NCBI GenBank assembly: GCA_027019175.1
Contig: JALUXB010000019.1
Coordinates: 21,823 to 85,822 of the forward strand
DNA: 64,000 nt
Reading direction: 5' to 3'
From: Sulfurovum sp.
Lineage (GTDB): Bacteria > Campylobacterota > Campylobacteria > Campylobacterales > Sulfurovaceae
The notes below the pieces were generated by a model. It searched no databases, was not told the DNA's origin, and was given only the letters and a program-made list of their open reading frames with translations. Position numbers and translations under genes: made by a program. Shown here piece by piece: positions 1 to 7,755 of the stretch. How positions within the stretch are numbered: the stretch's first letter is position 1; the number at the start of each line of letters is the position of its first letter.

Positions 1-1
1 A

Positions 2-1057
2 CCGGTCGTACAATTCATTAAACAGGCTGCTGCAGACAAAGATACCATTGCCATTCGCATGACACTCTACCGCGCCGGACAGAAATCGCCTATTGTCAAA
101 GCGCTCATCGATGCCGCACGTGACGGCAAGCAGGTTACTGTACTTGTTGAACTCAAAGCGCGTTTTGACGAAGAGAACAACCTTCGCTGGGCAAAGGCAC
201 TCGAAGATGCCGGAGCACATGTAGTTTACGGCATCCCGGGACTCAAGGTACATGCCAAAATTGCACAGGTCATCAAACGCCGGGGCCGCAAGCTGCAAAG
301 CTATGTACACCTCGCAACAGGAAACTACAATCCAAGCACTGCTAAAATCTATACCGATATATCCTACTTTACAGCCAAAGAGGCATTTTCTACCGACGCA
401 ACTCATTTCTTCCACTTTCTGACAGGGTTTTCAACCTACACCAAACTTGGCACGCTGTTCATGTCGCCGGTACAGATCAAGCCCAAACTCATCAAACTGA
501 TTGAAAAAGAGAGCCAATTGGGAAAAAAGGGGCATATTATTCTCAAGGCCAACTCGCTGGTAGACCAGGATATTATTAAAACCCTCTACAAGGCTTCTCA
601 AAAAGGATGCCGAATCGATCTTATCATCCGTGGTATCTGCTGTCTTAAACCGGGAGTGAAGGGTGTTAGTGAAAACATTAAAGTCTCTTCTATCATCGGG
701 AAGTACCTCGAACACCCGCGTATCTACTGGTTTAAGCACCAAAAGGTCAAAACCTACATTTCCAGTGCCGACCTGATGCCGCGTAACCTCGTACGCCGTG
801 TCGAGCTGATGACACCTATCATAGAACCCAATCTCTCACAGAAGATTGAACAGATACTCATGTTGCAGCTTGCAGACAATCAGTTACGCTGGGAACTACA
901 AAAGAGCGGTGAATATGTGAAGGTTCCTGCGCTTGGCAAAAAAATCAACAACCACAAAATTCTTGAGCAGTATGTCAACCGTATCCATGACAAAACCAAA
1001 AAAGAGACACCCAATTATGTCAGCCGCTTGGCAAACCGTATTTTAAAAGAAGGATAA
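2..1057 (+). CDS. ppk: Polyphosphate kinase 1, C-terminal part (5' end outside window)
   Basis: Makes and degrades inorganic polyphosphate by reversible transfer of the ATP gamma-phosphate, through a phosphohistidine. The frame is open from base 2, so the N-terminal half lies before the window; 351 codons remain. Visible are the conserved MTLYR segment, the VHAK motif with the likely autophosphorylated His (codon near 251), the LATGNYN loop, and the second conserved His in YLEHPR (near 713), followed by the SSADLMPRN motif near 760. It ends 2 bases before the hexapeptide protein gene, so the two are probably cotranscribed. Family assignment is secure. Confidence 0.96.
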   Translation, partial: PVVQFIKQAAADKDTIAIRMTLYRAGQKSPIVKALIDAARDGKQVTVLVELKARFDEENNLRWAKALEDAGAHVVYGIPGLKVHAKIAQVIKRRGRKLQSYVHLATGNYNPSTAKIYTDISYFTAKEAFSTDATHFFHFLTGFSTYTKLGTLFMSPVQIKPKLIKLIEKESQLGKKGHIILKANSLVDQDIIKTLYKASQKGCRIDLIIRGICCLKPGVKGVSENIKVSSIIGKYLEHPRIYWFKHQKVKTYISSADLMPRNLVRRVELMTPIIEPNLSQKIEQILMLQLADNQLRWELQKSGEYVKVPALGKKINNHKILEQYVNRIHDKTKKETPNYVSRLANRILKEG

Positions 1058-1059
1058 CT

Positions 1060-1584
1060 ATGCTGTTGAAATTCAAAGAGTGGACACCCAAACTGGGGAA
1101 GAATGCCTGGGTCGCACCCGGAGCTTCAGTCATCGGACGAACTACCATGGGAGAAGACTCCGCCGTATGGTTTGGCTGCGTGGTACGCGGCGATGTACAC
1201 TTCATTACAATCGGTGACCGTACCAACATTCAGGATCTGAGTATGATCCATGTCACCCATCACAAACGTGACGATATGACAGATGGGCATCCCACGGTCA
1301 TTGGTAACGATGTCACTGTCGGACACCGGGTTATGCTGCACGGCTGTACCATCGAAGATGCCTGCCTCATTGGGATGAGCGCAACCATCCTTGACGGTGC
1401 TGTCATCGGCAAAGAATCCATTGTAGGGGCGGGAAGTCTGGTAACGAAGAACAAAAAATTCCCGCCGCGCAGCCTCATTATGGGAAGTCCCGCAAAAGTG
1501 GTACGGGAGCTGACCGATGAAGAGGTAGCGGAACTGTATGCTTCGGCACAGCGGTATGTGGCGTTTAAGGATGAATATCAATGA
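1060..1584 (+). CDS. Gamma-carbonic anhydrase family hexapeptide-repeat protein
   Basis: A 174-residue left-handed beta-helix protein of the gamma-carbonic anhydrase / YrdA / PaaY group. Hexapeptide repeats run from about residue 15 to 145. The three expected metal-binding histidines lie in the IHVTHH and GHRVMLHGC motifs, so a trimer with zinc or iron at subunit interfaces is expected. Many close relatives show no carbonic anhydrase activity in assays, so CO2 hydration is not certain. Start is the ATG 2 bases after the ppk stop; the stop overlaps the next start (ATGA). Confidence 0.9.
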   Translation: MLLKFKEWTPKLGKNAWVAPGASVIGRTTMGEDSAVWFGCVVRGDVHFITIGDRTNIQDLSMIHVTHHKRDDMTDGHPTVIGNDVTVGHRVMLHGCTIEDACLIGMSATILDGAVIGKESIVGAGSLVTKNKKFPPRSLIMGSPAKVVRELTDEEVAELYASAQRYVAFKDEYQ

Positions 1585-2249
1585 CCCAAATCATCACCAA
1601 AAGCTTCAAGGACATTTTCTCCAAAACCGTCCTTCTTTTTACACTGAAGGTTACTCTGATCTCTGCAGTTGTTACGGCAATCATTGCCTGGCTCTTTGGA
1701 AGTATGCTGACAGGTTTTGTCAAAAGTTACCTCAGCTGGATCCCCTGGGAGTGGCTACAAACCACAGGAGCATCCGTTGCAACTGTTGCCATTGCCTATA
1801 TGCTCTTCATCATTACCATTTCCATCGTCACCTCTTTGATGGTTGAACCGTTGCTCATTAAACTGACAGCCAAACACTACCCGGACAAACCTGTTACAGG
1901 TTCACCCAATATTGTAAAGTCACTGATGCTGAGTCTTAAAGCCGGTCTTATCTTCCTTGTGATATTTCTTTTCACCTTCCCTGTGATGTTCATCCCCCTT
2001 GTCGGTGCTGTATGGATGCTCTGGCTATGGTCACTGCTGATCAAAGAGCCTACACTTTACGATGTCGGTTCCCTCTTCGTTAGCGATCCGTCGGAGCTTA
2101 AAGCAAAAAAGAAAGGGACGACCATACTTGCCATGATCGCCGCAGCATTCAACTATATTCCCATTGTCAATATTTTTGCAGCTGTCTTTGCACAGATACT
2201 CTTTTTACACCATGTATTGGGGAGTGAGGAAGTAGGAAGTAGGAAGTAG
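1581..2249 (+). CDS. EI24 domain membrane protein
   Basis: A 222-residue inner-membrane protein with about four to five hydrophobic segments (roughly residues 20-45, 62-88, 114-145, 188-212), fitting the EI24 / CysZ-like domain family, often a single copy in Campylobacterota. Function is not established; CysZ relatives are sulfate transporters. It overlaps the hexapeptide gene by 4 bases (ATGA). Its last residues, SEEVGSRK, are encoded by the heptamer array at 2223-2258, so the C-terminus comes from repeat DNA. Confidence 0.85.
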   Translation: MTQIITKSFKDIFSKTVLLFTLKVTLISAVVTAIIAWLFGSMLTGFVKSYLSWIPWEWLQTTGASVATVAIAYMLFIITISIVTSLMVEPLLIKLTAKHYPDKPVTGSPNIVKSLMLSLKAGLIFLVIFLFTFPVMFIPLVGAVWMLWLWSLLIKEPTLYDVGSLFVSDPSELKAKKKGTTILAMIAAAFNYIPIVNIFAAVFAQILFLHHVLGSEEVGSRK

Positions 2250-2258
2250 GAAGTAGGA
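2223..2258 (+). repeat. 7-bp tandem array (AGTAGGA)n at the 3' end of the EI24 gene
   Basis: Four perfect AGTAGGA units at 2231-2258, preceded by a variant AGTGAGGA. The array contains the stop codon of the EI24 gene (2247-2249) and supplies its last codons. On the other strand the unit is TCCTACT, which fits the NNYRCTY heptamer pattern shared with the other arrays in this window. Confidence 0.9.
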
Positions 2259-2312
2259 ATGATAATACGCTGTAAACTTTGGTCAATGGAAATATTGCAC
2301 TGTTATCGCTTT

Positions 2313-2410
2313 CGCGTAGGGTGCGTAATCACGCACCATTGAGATACATGACAACCAAACATGCTTATTTTACAAACGGTTTGAAGGTGCGTGGCTACGC
2401 ACCCTACGCG
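2313..2410. repeat. REP/MITE-like paired-hairpin element, copy 1 (GCGT type)
   Basis: The ends are 15-bp perfect inverted repeats, starting CGCGTAGGGTGCGTA and ending with its complement. Each end also folds on itself: GGTGCGT-AATC-ACGCACC on the left (last C at 2337) and GGTGCGT-GGCT-ACGCACC on the right (from 2386), with about 48 bp between. It lies between two convergent genes (EI24 and the exonuclease) and is flanked on both sides by heptamer arrays. It encodes no protein. Confidence 0.88.
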
Positions 2411-2455
2411 TTCTCTCTTGTCAATCAAAGCATTGCAAAGTAATGCATACCGAAA

Positions 2456-3259
2456 CTATTCACTCTTCACTCTTCTCTCTTCACTTTTTATTCTCCTGCT
2501 CTTCTTACTCGATGTCGAAAACTGCAACAAATCATCGGTCGTTTTAACATACTCCGGCAGGGTTTCAAAGCTCTTTAGCATCACTTTGGAGGCGCAAAGT
2601 GCGTCAGAGTAGGCACGGTGGTGGTTGGTCTCTTCCATACCGAGTGCCTCGATGAGATAGGCAAGCCCGTAACGTTCGCTTTCGAAGGTGCGTCTGGCAA
2701 GGTCGATCGTGCAGAGTTTGGGGTTACCGATACCGCCAAGACCAAAACGCTCAAAAGAGGCATCAAGGAATGTGTAATCAAAATTGGCATTGTGTGCAAC
2801 AAAAACCGCATCACCCATGAAGTGCCGAAGCCCTACAAGTGCTTCCCTTCGGGTCGGCGCACCGATGAGATCTTCAGGTTCTATGCCGGTGATTTTTGTA
2901 ATATACTCAGGCAAAAAAGCACACTCTACAAACGTTTCGTACCGGTCAATCACCTCTCCTTTTTCAACCATCACCGCACCGATCTCAATGACTTGCGAAG
3001 TACCCGGCTTACTGCCGTTTGTTTCAATGTCTATGACACAGTAGCGCTGCATCTGATAGGGAGTAAAATATGTTTTCAGTCGGTAGACATCTTCCTCTTG
3101 TTCAATGGGGTACCCTGACGCCTGCAGGAGCAGAAAGATCGTATCGCTCTCTTCAAGCAGTGTCGTATGCTTTTTGACAATACTGCTGTACTGCGTTGCG
3201 TTTAATATGCCTCCGTGCTTGCGAAAGGCCTGTGTCAGTTCGTTAAATACTTTTCGCAT
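2456..3259 (-). CDS. DnaQ-like DEDDh 3'-5' exonuclease
   Basis: A 267-residue protein with an N-terminal helical part (1-70) and an epsilon-type exonuclease domain (about 72-235). The DEDDh ligands are visible: D77 and E79 in VIDIETNG, the Asp in HNANFD, and His/Asp in HHRAYSDA. It may be a polymerase III epsilon-like proofreader or a repair or RNA 3' exonuclease; the N-terminal extension is not typical of E. coli DnaQ. It overlaps the end of trpF by 17 bases. The last residues, about KSEERRVKSE, are read from the heptamer array at 2459-2487. Confidence 0.88.
   Translation of the reverse strand: MRKVFNELTQAFRKHGGILNATQYSSIVKKHTTLLEESDTIFLLLQASGYPIEQEEDVYRLKTYFTPYQMQRYCVIDIETNGSKPGTSQVIEIGAVMVEKGEVIDRYETFVECAFLPEYITKITGIEPEDLIGAPTRREALVGLRHFMGDAVFVAHNANFDYTFLDASFERFGLGGIGNPKLCTIDLARRTFESERYGLAYLIEALGMEETNHHRAYSDALCASKVMLKSFETLPEYVKTTDDLLQFSTSSKKSRRIKSEERRVKSE
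2459..2487. repeat. 7-bp tandem array (TTCACTC)n inside the exonuclease gene 3' end
   Basis: Units read TTCACTC, TTCACTC, TTCTCTC, TTCACTT on the plus strand, just inside the stop codon of the minus-strand exonuclease gene. The first two units are perfect and the others carry one or two changes. The array encodes a charged tail that is not part of the exonuclease fold. Confidence 0.8.
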
Positions 3260-3836
3260 TAAGAATGAAGCGCTCCACTTTTTCAGGGTCTTTTTGCCCC
3301 TTGAACGGCGACTCTACGCCCGAACTGACATCAACACCGTAAAAACCAAAAGGCTTGACCTCTTCCACATTTTCCGGTGTCAAACCTCCTGCAAGAATGA
3401 TTTTAGAGCAGTCTATCCCTTCAAACCACTCCAAGTTCAAACGCTTTCCGCTGCCTCCGTAAGCTTCACAGTAGGCATCGACAAGCCTGTAACGGTCCGC
3501 AAAGCGATGCACATCTTCAGGTGATTTTGCACGCACCACGGGAAGGGTCTTTGTTTCGATGATATCCAGCGACTCCTCGTCCACATCGAAATGAATCTGC
3601 GCCAGGGAGATACCCGTATAGCGGCAGACCGTGTCGATGGTCTCAACACCCTCATTGACAAAGAGCCCCACCCGCTCAACAAAAGGCGGCAGCTGATCGA
3701 TGATATGCTTCGCATTCTTGGGCGTAATATAGCGTGGTGACTTGTTGTAAAAGACAAATCCGAGCGCATCCGCTCCACACGCTACCGCATGCAGCGCGTC
3801 ACGAAGGTTTGTGATACCGCAGATTTTTACGCGCAC
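3243..3836 (-). CDS. trpF: Phosphoribosylanthranilate isomerase
   Basis: Third step of tryptophan synthesis: Amadori rearrangement of phosphoribosylanthranilate to CdRP. A TIM barrel of about 197 residues with the catalytic Cys in VKICGIT, the Asp side in HFDVD, and the phosphate-binding GLTPENV and DVSSGVE loops. I place the start at the GTG at 3836, with AAGG about 8 bases upstream. A longer frame begins with GTG at 3869, but its first seven codons lie in a dispersed repeat (copy 2), so that extension is probably not native. It overlaps the exonuclease gene by 17 bases. No other trp gene is nearby. Confidence 0.92.
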   Translation of the reverse strand: MRVKICGITNLRDALHAVACGADALGFVFYNKSPRYITPKNAKHIIDQLPPFVERVGLFVNEGVETIDTVCRYTGISLAQIHFDVDEESLDIIETKTLPVVRAKSPEDVHRFADRYRLVDAYCEAYGGSGKRLNLEWFEGIDCSKIILAGGLTPENVEEVKPFGFYGVDVSSGVESPFKGQKDPEKVERFILNAKSI

Positions 3837-3848
3837 AGTTTCAACCTT

Positions 3849-3937
3849 GTAGGGTGCGTAATCACGCACCGTTTATTTATTTCAATATATAGCCTTGCGG
3901 CAATCTCTTTTAAGTGGTGCGTGACTACGCACCCTAC
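3849..3937. repeat. REP/MITE-like paired-hairpin element, copy 2 (GCGT type)
   Basis: Left hairpin GTAGGGTGCGTAATCACGCA(CC) at 3849-3870 and right hairpin ending ACGCACCCTAC at 3937, with about 45 bp between. The outermost bases are inverted repeats. It lies between rpe and trpF, which point the same way, so it separates or attenuates the two, and its left end provides a spurious upstream GTG for trpF. Confidence 0.88.
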
Positions 3938-3949
3938 ATTATTTCCTTA

Positions 3950-4591
3950 TTACTTCAATGAAGCAATCGCCTCTTTGACCCCTTTGGGGTGCCTGTAGAC
4001 ATACGACCCTGCTACCACGACATCCACGCCGGCCTCGGCAAGCTGCTTGACATTGACATCATTGACACCGCCGTCCACTTCAATAAGACAGTCGGGATTG
4101 CGTTTTTCGATGAGTGCCTTTAAGCGCTGCGCTTTTTCGATAACAGAAGGGATGAATTTCTGTCCGCCAAAACCCGGGTTGACACTCATCAACAGCACCA
4201 TATCGAGATCTTCAAGCAAAAACTCTACCGCTTCGGGCAAGGTATGGGGGTTGAGTACAATAGAAGGGCGGATACCCAGAGAGCGGATCTTCTGAATGAG
4301 GCGATGCGGATGCTTCTCTTCTTCAATATGAAACGAAATAAACTCCGGTTTCAGCGGGGCAAACAGATCGACAAAAAAGCTGTTGTTCTCCACCATAAGG
4401 TGGATGTCAAGCGGTTTTGTCGCCGCTTTGGCAACCGCATCGACCACAACGGGTCCAATGGTCAGATTGGGGACGAAGTGTCCATCCATCACATCGACAT
4501 GGACAAGGTCACATCCGCCGTTACAGACAGCCCTGACATCTTCGGCAAGCTTGCCAAAATCTGCCGATAAAATACTTGGCGCTACTAACAT
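3950..4591 (-). CDS. rpe: Ribulose-phosphate 3-epimerase
   Basis: Interconverts ribulose 5-phosphate and xylulose 5-phosphate in the pentose phosphate or Calvin-type pathway. The 213-residue TIM barrel begins MLVAPSILSADF and has the metal ligands in DLVHVDVMDGHFVPN, in IHLMVEN and in IEVDGGVN, plus the MSVNPGFGGQ phosphate loop: the full set. The start is the ATG at 4591 with AAGGA upstream; a longer frame to 4723 exists but its extra 44 residues match nothing in the family. Confidence 0.96.
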   Translation of the reverse strand: MLVAPSILSADFGKLAEDVRAVCNGGCDLVHVDVMDGHFVPNLTIGPVVVDAVAKAATKPLDIHLMVENNSFFVDLFAPLKPEFISFHIEEEKHPHRLIQKIRSLGIRPSIVLNPHTLPEAVEFLLEDLDMVLLMSVNPGFGGQKFIPSVIEKAQRLKALIEKRNPDCLIEVDGGVNDVNVKQLAEAGVDVVVAGSYVYRHPKGVKEAIASLK

Positions 4592-4686
4592 ATCATGATC
4601 CTTCAAATGACTTTCGTGATTATAGCAAAAGCCGGCTTTGGATGCTTTACGTACAGCACTTAAGCGTAATTTATGGATTGCTTGTA

Positions 4687-4692
4687 TATAAT
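4687..4692 (+). promoter_or_regulatory. Candidate sigma-70 -10 box for rpmB
   Basis: TATAAT, 64 bases before the rpmB ATG, in the divergent spacer between rpe and rpmB. No clear -35 is seen, as is usual in Campylobacterota. Confidence 0.55.
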
Positions 4693-4756
4693 TCGCCACA
4701 AAATATTCGGGGCTGCATAGCATCTATGCCGTCTACATTACACACAAGGTATCACC

Positions 4757-4966
4757 ATGGCAAGAAAATGTTCAGTAAGTGGCAAAGGTCCACTGGTAGG
4801 AAACAACGTTTCACACGCGCACAACAAAACAAAAAGAAGACAGCTCCCAAACCTGAGATCTGTCAAGGTCACACTTGAAGACGGTACAACAAAACGTATC
4901 AAAGTTGCAGCTTCAACACTCAGAACAATGAAGAAAAAAGCAGCTCAGGCAGCTGTTGCTAACTAA
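4757..4966 (+). CDS. rpmB: Large ribosomal subunit protein bL28
   Basis: A 69-residue basic protein starting [12 protein letters not shown], with the conserved [17 protein letters not shown] and [10 protein letters not shown] segments of bL28. It sits in the 50S subunit near the tRNA exit region. AAGG precedes the ATG. The C-terminal tail is alanine-rich. Immediately downstream is a K+ channel gene, the same pair as HP0491-HP0490 in Helicobacter pylori, as I recall that map. Confidence 0.97.
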   Translation: MARKCSVSGKGPLVGNNVSHAHNKTKRRQLPNLRSVKVTLEDGTTKRIKVAASTLRTMKKKAAQAAVAN

Positions 4967-4999
4967 TTTCTCAGATAGGAGAGGGTATACTCTCTTATC

Positions 5000-6130
5000 A
5001 TGACCTCACTGGAAAAATTCAAAAAGTTTCTCGGCTGGAGAAGCGCACCCAAACCGCATATTACACTGAATGACGAGTATTACGGTCATTTAGCCCCCTT
5101 TAGACTTCCGCTTATACTTACCGTATTGATGATGCTGATCGGCACGATCGGTTATATGGTCATTGATCATTTCACTTTGATGAACGCCATTTACCAGACG
5201 GGGATCACCTTTACCACCGTCGGCTACGGAGAGATACAGCCCATTTCCGATTTGGGACGTATTTTTACCATTACCCTGATCATCTTCGGTTTTGTCGTCT
5301 TTTCCATCGCAGTAGGAATTATTGCTGAAGTTGTCAAAAAGGGAGAGTTTCAAAAAACCGCCAAGGAGCGAAAAATGCTTTACGAGATTGCCAGACTCAA
5401 GCATCACTTTGTTGTCTGCTACCACAACGAATTTACCATACAGGTTACCAAGCAGCTGAGAGCCAACCACATTCCCTTTGTTGTCGTCGACCCCCGCGAA
5501 GACCTTGAAGAGATCGCCAAAAAGCATAAATACCCCTATTATGTTTCGGCAGAACCGCATACCGAAGTGGGTATTTTAAAATCCCATCTCTCTTCGGCAA
5601 AAGGAATGATTACCCTTGCGGACAATGTTGCAGACAACATTGCCACAATTGCTTCTGCACGCCTCTATGAACGTGAGATCGGCCGCATGAGGAAGTATCT
5701 CATTATTGCCAATGCAAAAAGTTACGAAGATGAACAAAAACTGCAGAAACTTGGAGCGGACAAGGTCGTTACCGCTACCAAACTGATGGCACAGCGTATC
5801 AATGCCATGGCGGCACGTCCTGATATGGAAAACCTGCTGCAGGAGTTCCTTTACAAAAAAGATACACCGCTTGACATGGAAGAGGCAAAAGTTTCCAAAA
5901 CATCCTGGTTAACCCTCAAAAAGATCAAAGCCGCACGTTTCAGGGATATTGCCAATGTTACCATTATCGGCATCCGCCAAAAGGACGGCAGATTCATTCC
6001 TATGCCCAAGGGAGACACTATTATAATGCCTGAATCCAAACTATTGCTCATTGGTACCGGTGACGGTATACGCAAAGCCAAAAAAATCATTCGGAAAAAA
6101 GCCAAACCCGAAGAGCTGAAATATATCTAA
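5000..6130 (+). CDS. Two-TM potassium channel with cytoplasmic RCK domains (KchA-like)
   Basis: A 376-residue K+ channel subunit: TM1 about residues 35-55, pore helix and selectivity filter TTVGYGE (72-78), TM2 about 88-110, an RCK/TrkA-N-like domain from about 130, and a TrkA-C-like domain from about 300. The GYGE signature makes K+ selectivity near certain. The usual GxGxxG nucleotide motif of RCK is absent (VVCYHNEFT is found there), so NAD binding is doubtful. Its place after rpmB matches H. pylori HpKchA (HP0490). An SD-like AGGAG at 4977-4981 lies partly in a small hairpin, GAGAG/CTCTC (4979-4994), before the start. Confidence 0.92.
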   Translation: MTSLEKFKKFLGWRSAPKPHITLNDEYYGHLAPFRLPLILTVLMMLIGTIGYMVIDHFTLMNAIYQTGITFTTVGYGEIQPISDLGRIFTITLIIFGFVVFSIAVGIIAEVVKKGEFQKTAKERKMLYEIARLKHHFVVCYHNEFTIQVTKQLRANHIPFVVVDPREDLEEIAKKHKYPYYVSAEPHTEVGILKSHLSSAKGMITLADNVADNIATIASARLYEREIGRMRKYLIIANAKSYEDEQKLQKLGADKVVTATKLMAQRINAMAARPDMENLLQEFLYKKDTPLDMEEAKVSKTSWLTLKKIKAARFRDIANVTIIGIRQKDGRFIPMPKGDTIIMPESKLLLIGTGDGIRKAKKIIRKKAKPEELKYI

Positions 6131-6146
6131 TTCAAAAGGTACTTTT

Positions 6147-7343
6147 ATGTCGAACTATTCAATTACACCGCTTGAAGGCGGACTTGCCAATGTTAACGGC
6201 TTTTACTGTGATGCTGTCAATGTCGGTATGCGCCCGGATGCCTCACAGGGGGATGTTGCCTTTATCCGATCTGAAACACTTTGCAATGTCAATGCCGTTT
6301 TTACCACAAACCGTTTTCAGGCCGCCCCTATTAAACACTTCCAGCGTTACGAAGAGGGATTTCAAACCAATTTTGTACTGGTAAACGCCAAGAATGCCAA
6401 TGCTATGACGGGAGAAAAAGGCATAGAAGACATTTATACCATTATGTCCGCCCTCTCTTCCAAAATAGAAGTTGTCAATCCGGTCATGAGTTCAACAGGG
6501 GTTATCGGCTACCGTCTTCCGGTAGAGAAGATTACCTCTGCATTTGGAAAGTTTGATTTTTATGCCAAAAATTCAGATGCTGCTGCCCGAGCCATCATGA
6601 CCACGGACAGCTTCAAAAAAGAACTTGCCTGTCGTGTCACCCTTGAGGATGGTACACACTTTCATCTTGCTGCCATCTGTAAAGGTGCCGGAATGATCAA
6701 CCCTGCGATGGCAACCATGCTCTGCTTCGTTATCACTGATGCTGATGTTCCCAAAGCCGATATGGATGCCCTGATTAAAAGTGCTGCTGACCGCTCCTTT
6801 AACCGCATCTCTGTCGATGGAGACACCTCCACTAACGATACGGTGATGCTTCTTGCAAACGGTAACACCGGGAACTACAACAAAGAAGCGTTTTCCGAAG
6901 CACTCAATGAGATGCTTTTCAAGCTTGCCATGATGATTCTCCGTGACGGAGAGGGAGCCAACAAGCTGGTTGCTTTTGAAGTTACCGGAGCTGCCAGCAA
7001 TGAAGAAGCAGAACGTGCCGCCAGAGCGCTGAGCAATTCACTGCTGGTAAAAACAGCACTTTTTGGAGAAGACCCGAATTGGGGACGCATCGCCTCTACC
7101 ATCGGTGCCAGCGGCATTACCTGTGACGACACCACACTTACCATTCACTACGATGACCTGCTCATCTACTCCGACACCCATCGGGAACTCGACAAAGAGC
7201 GTGAAAAGCAGGCCTATGCCATTATGAAACAGGAAGCGTTTGCCGTCCGGTGTGATCTTGGTATTGGGGAAGGGAGCTTTACCGCCTATGGCTGTGATCT
7301 CAGTTATGAGTATGTCAAGATCAATGCCGAATACAGAACATAA
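6147..7343 (+). CDS. argJ: Arginine biosynthesis bifunctional protein ArgJ
   Basis: Transfers the acetyl group from N-acetylornithine to glutamate, and in bifunctional forms also makes N-acetylglutamate from acetyl-CoA. 398 residues, the usual length. The self-cleavage site is visible as NPAMATML, with Thr190 as the N-terminal nucleophile of the beta chain. KGAGM (179-183), DGDTSTNDT and EDPNWGRI are also conserved. Start ATG at 6147 follows AAGG. It follows the channel gene by 16 bases and may be cotranscribed. Confidence 0.96.
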   Translation: MSNYSITPLEGGLANVNGFYCDAVNVGMRPDASQGDVAFIRSETLCNVNAVFTTNRFQAAPIKHFQRYEEGFQTNFVLVNAKNANAMTGEKGIEDIYTIMSALSSKIEVVNPVMSSTGVIGYRLPVEKITSAFGKFDFYAKNSDAAARAIMTTDSFKKELACRVTLEDGTHFHLAAICKGAGMINPAMATMLCFVITDADVPKADMDALIKSAADRSFNRISVDGDTSTNDTVMLLANGNTGNYNKEAFSEALNEMLFKLAMMILRDGEGANKLVAFEVTGAASNEEAERAARALSNSLLVKTALFGEDPNWGRIASTIGASGITCDDTTLTIHYDDLLIYSDTHRELDKEREKQAYAIMKQEAFAVRCDLGIGEGSFTAYGCDLSYEYVKINAEYRT

Positions 7344-7402
7344 TGCTTTTTATTTTAAATTTGGACATGTGATTTTTCACCACTCTGTTATTGCAAAAAA
7401 GC

Positions 7403-7408
7403 TATAAT
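7403..7408 (+). promoter_or_regulatory. Candidate -10 box for the YdcH-like gene
   Basis: GCTATAATAC, with TATAAT 26 bases before the ATG at 7435; AGGAG at 7424-7428 is the ribosome-binding site. No convincing -35. Confidence 0.55.
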
Positions 7409-7434
7409 ACGGAAAATATACACAGGAGCGCCAC

Positions 7435-7662
7435 ATGTTACATGAATACAGAGACGAAATCCACGAACTCAAACAGCAGAATGCACACTTTGCAAAAATT
7501 TTTGAAAAGCACAATGAACTTGATCAGAAGATCGAAGATGCGGAAGCAGGTCGTATCCCTATGACAGACCTGGAGCTGGAAACACTGAAAAAAGAGAAAC
7601 TTCTACTTAAAGACGAAGCATACAAAATGATTCTTGACTATAAAAAAAGCAAAGAAGCATAA
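7435..7662 (+). CDS. YdcH/DUF465 family small protein
   Basis: 75 residues, wholly helical by composition, with a coiled-coil pattern (HELKQQN, FEKHNELDQKIEDAE, LETLKKEKLLLKDEAYKMI). This matches the DUF465/YdcH family, small soluble proteins of unknown function. It has its own promoter-like box and a good AGGAG site, and a hairpin follows the stop, so it is probably monocistronic. Confidence 0.85.
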   Translation: MLHEYRDEIHELKQQNAHFAKIFEKHNELDQKIEDAEAGRIPMTDLELETLKKEKLLLKDEAYKMILDYKKSKEA

Positions 7663-7666
7663 CCGC

Positions 7667-7686
7667 AGCGGGGATACTCTCCCGCT
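7667..7686 (+). terminator. Hairpin after the YdcH-like gene
   Basis: AGCGGG and CCCGCT form a 6-bp stem over an 8-base loop, 4 bases after the stop codon. The following sequence is pyrimidine-rich but has no clean T run, so this is only a candidate terminator. Confidence 0.5.
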
Positions 7687-7755
7687 TGACCCCTTCCATT
7701 TTCTCCATTTTTACATTTATGCATTCCTTTTATCTTTTAAGCGAGTACCCTGACC

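Noticed and set aside
4591..4723. 44-residue N-terminal extension of rpe
   Set aside because: The ATG at 4591 has AAGGA and starts the conserved domain; the extension has neither.
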